The notes beneath the pieces are model-generated. The model saw only the letters and a program-made list of their open reading frames with translations, was not told where the DNA came from and searched no databases. A program made the position numbers and the translations under genes. A DNA stretch of 7,137 nt from CAZVCG01 sp964626265 (GTDB taxonomy: Bacteria; Pseudomonadota; Alphaproteobacteria; UBA9219): positions 1 to 7,137 of the forward strand of contig CAZVCG010000057.1 in assembly GCA_964626265.1 (NCBI GenBank), in the 5' to 3' direction. Every line of letters begins with the position of its first letter. Positions within the stretch are counted from its first letter, which is position 1. Of this stretch, positions 6,215-7,137 are shown one piece after another.

Positions 6215-7137
6215 TGCACGTCCTCCAGCAATTTGACTTTTTGCCCCTCATGAAGCGCTTGAACACCTGCCGTGACCACACGCTCACCCGTTTTCAATCC
6301 ATCCCCTATAACGACCGTATCCTGAGCATACTGCGCGACGGTGACCGGCCTCATATGTACAGTCATGTTTTTTGTATCGACGATCCAAACGGCGGGTTTA
6401 TTTTGCGACATAGACAGCGCTGCGGACGGGATTTCGATTTGCATCGTTGCCTGCAAGATCAAGCGACCGACAACCGTCGATCCAAGGAACATGCCGGAAG
6501 GCACATCTTTGAGGCCAACTTTAACTTGATAGGTACGGGTCGCAGGATCAGCTTGGGGAGAAACTTCGCGGATTTGCCCGGATGTTTTAATGTCGGGATT
6601 GTCAGCTAGCCAGACTCCGACTTTCTGTTTTTGGGATATGCCGTTGCGGATAACTTGGGCTGGCATATCGAACACGGCATCTCTGCCTTCCTGTTGTGCA
6701 AGAAGCAAGATCATCTGTCCCGCTCGCACAACTTCGCCGGGTTCCGCGCCCTTTGCGGTAATCACGCCGTCGGCCTCGGATTTCAGTTCCGTATAGCCTA
6801 GCTGATCTTGGGCGGAGCTTAGTTTCGCTTTGGCGGCGTTGACCTGCGCTTGTGCCGTTTTAAGCTGGCGCAGCGCCGCCTCATACTCTGCTCTGGAAAT
6901 GGCATTTTCTTGGAGGAGACCCCCCAGTCGTTTTTCGGCAGCACTAGCTTGTTCAAGAACCGCTTGCGCCGCAACGTAATCCGCTTGCGCCGCGTTTCGA
7001 GCGTTCTTCTCGTTTTCGGAATCGAGCTTGGCAACGATTTGTCCGGCTTTAACTGTGTCGCCAACGCCCACCGGTCTTTCTATAATAGGACTTACGCAAA
7101 CTGAATGGTAGGGCAAGCGAGTTCGCGGGCCAAGAAG
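6211..7137 (-). CDS. RND periplasmic adaptor (HlyD-type membrane fusion protein), N-terminus lost
   Basis: Adaptor linking the RND pump to the outer-membrane channel in the periplasm. Counting from the TTG at 7114-7116, the visible order is: first lipoyl half (about 11-32, IIERPVGVGDTVKAGQIVAK), alpha-helical hairpin (33-105, Ala/Gln-rich, with ISRAEYEAALRQL at its turn), second lipoyl half (106-140, LGYTELKSEADGVITAKGAE), beta-barrel (about 145-225) and membrane-proximal domain (226-297). Family members carry some 50-70 residues before IIERPV: a signal peptide or lipobox, plus beta-strands of the later domains. None of this is here. Instead, residues 1-10 and the in-frame codons up to the edge (LLGPRTR then LPYHSVCVSP) do not resemble the family and coincide with an insertion-sequence-like end from about 7088. 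No credible start, Shine-Dalgarno sequence or signal peptide is visible. It is probably an interrupted gene whose product, if made, would stay in the cytoplasm. The 3' end is intact and overlaps the pump start by 4 bases. Confidence 0.85.
   Translation of the reverse strand, partial: LLGPRTRLPYHSVCVSPIIERPVGVGDTVKAGQIVAKLDSENEKNARNAAQADYVAAQAVLEQASAAEKRLGGLLQENAISRAEYEAALRQLKTAQAQVNAAKAKLSSAQDQLGYTELKSEADGVITAKGAEPGEVVRAGQMILLLAQQEGRDAVFDMPAQVIRNGISQKQKVGVWLADNPDIKTSGQIREVSPQADPATRTYQVKVGLKDVPSGMFLGSTVVGRLILQATMQIEIPSAALSMSQNKPAVWIVDTKNMTVHMRPVTVAQYAQDTVVIGDGLKTGERVVTAGVQALHEGQKVKLLEDVQ
6222..6226 (-). promoter_or_regulatory. Shine-Dalgarno sequence of the RND pump gene
   Basis: On the coding strand GGAGG (within CTGGAGGACG) lies 7 bases before the ATG at 6212-6214, inside the adaptor's final codons. 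It is a strong site, so the pump could be translated even if the interrupted adaptor is poorly expressed. Confidence 0.75.
7088..7137. mobile_element. Probable end of an insertion sequence, continuing past the right edge
   Basis: GGACTTACGCA (7088-7098) directly abuts the point where adaptor homology stops. From memory, this string resembles terminal inverted repeats of IS elements and related miniature elements whose tips read (TA)GGACTTACGCA; I cannot name the family with confidence. The bases just outside, TATAATA (7081-7087), are a plausible AT-rich target. On the + strand an ATG at 7105 opens a frame MVGQASSRAKK that runs off the window. It could be the start of a transposase, but it has no good ribosome site and only 11 codons are visible. 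The opposite repeat and any target duplication lie outside the window, so the call rests on the homology break plus the motif. Confidence 0.4.

Noticed and set aside
7082..7116. Hybrid promoter formed by the insertion end (TATTAT on the - strand at 7082-7087)
   Set aside because: The -10-like hexamer is good, but no acceptable -35 lies 16-18 bases upstream; the nearest TTGCCC is 23 bases away.
1..7137. CRISPR array, tRNA, rRNA, riboswitch or toxin-antitoxin pair
   Set aside because: No regularly spaced repeats, cloverleaf, rRNA-like stretch or recognisable small toxin/antitoxin genes were seen on either strand.

Overview
The window looks like a fragment of a bacterial accessory region, probably from a Gram-negative alphaproteobacterium. 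That assignment rests on the general look of the pump proteins and of the small membrane protein, which resembles a type I recall from alphaproteobacteria. It is an inference and no species can be named. Base composition is mid-range throughout.

Layout. On the left (2-1066, + strand) is most of a P4-type tyrosine recombinase (integrase) that continues past the left edge, so its N-terminal arm-binding domain is not visible. A 215-base spacer follows. It has no clear terminator, tRNA or attachment site, only a doubtful 44-codon frame. Everything from 1282 to the right edge is on the - strand and converges on the integrase. In transcription order it runs: a periplasmic adaptor (membrane fusion protein) cut short at its N-terminus near the right edge; a complete 1021-residue RND inner-membrane pump; a complete 465-residue NodT-type outer-membrane lipoprotein channel; and, 41 bases further on, a 143-residue protein of unknown function with one N-terminal membrane segment.

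How the genes work together. Adaptor, pump and channel are the three parts of one tripartite RND efflux system that would carry small molecules across both membranes using the proton gradient. The two junctions adaptor/pump and pump/channel are both 4-base stop/start overlaps (ATGA on the coding strand), each with a good Shine-Dalgarno sequence inside the upstream gene. The three genes are therefore one translationally coupled operon. Its promoter and any regulator lie beyond the right edge. The substrate cannot be read from the sequence.

Most notable point. Recognisable adaptor sequence stops abruptly at about 7082-7087. It is followed by a GGACTTACGCA motif that resembles an insertion-sequence terminal repeat, although the reading frame stays open. 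The simplest reading is that an insertion sequence has removed the adaptor's signal peptide and first half-strands, which would leave this pump without a working exported adaptor. I see no evidence for a wholly new biological system here; the rest is a familiar efflux operon next to an integrase.
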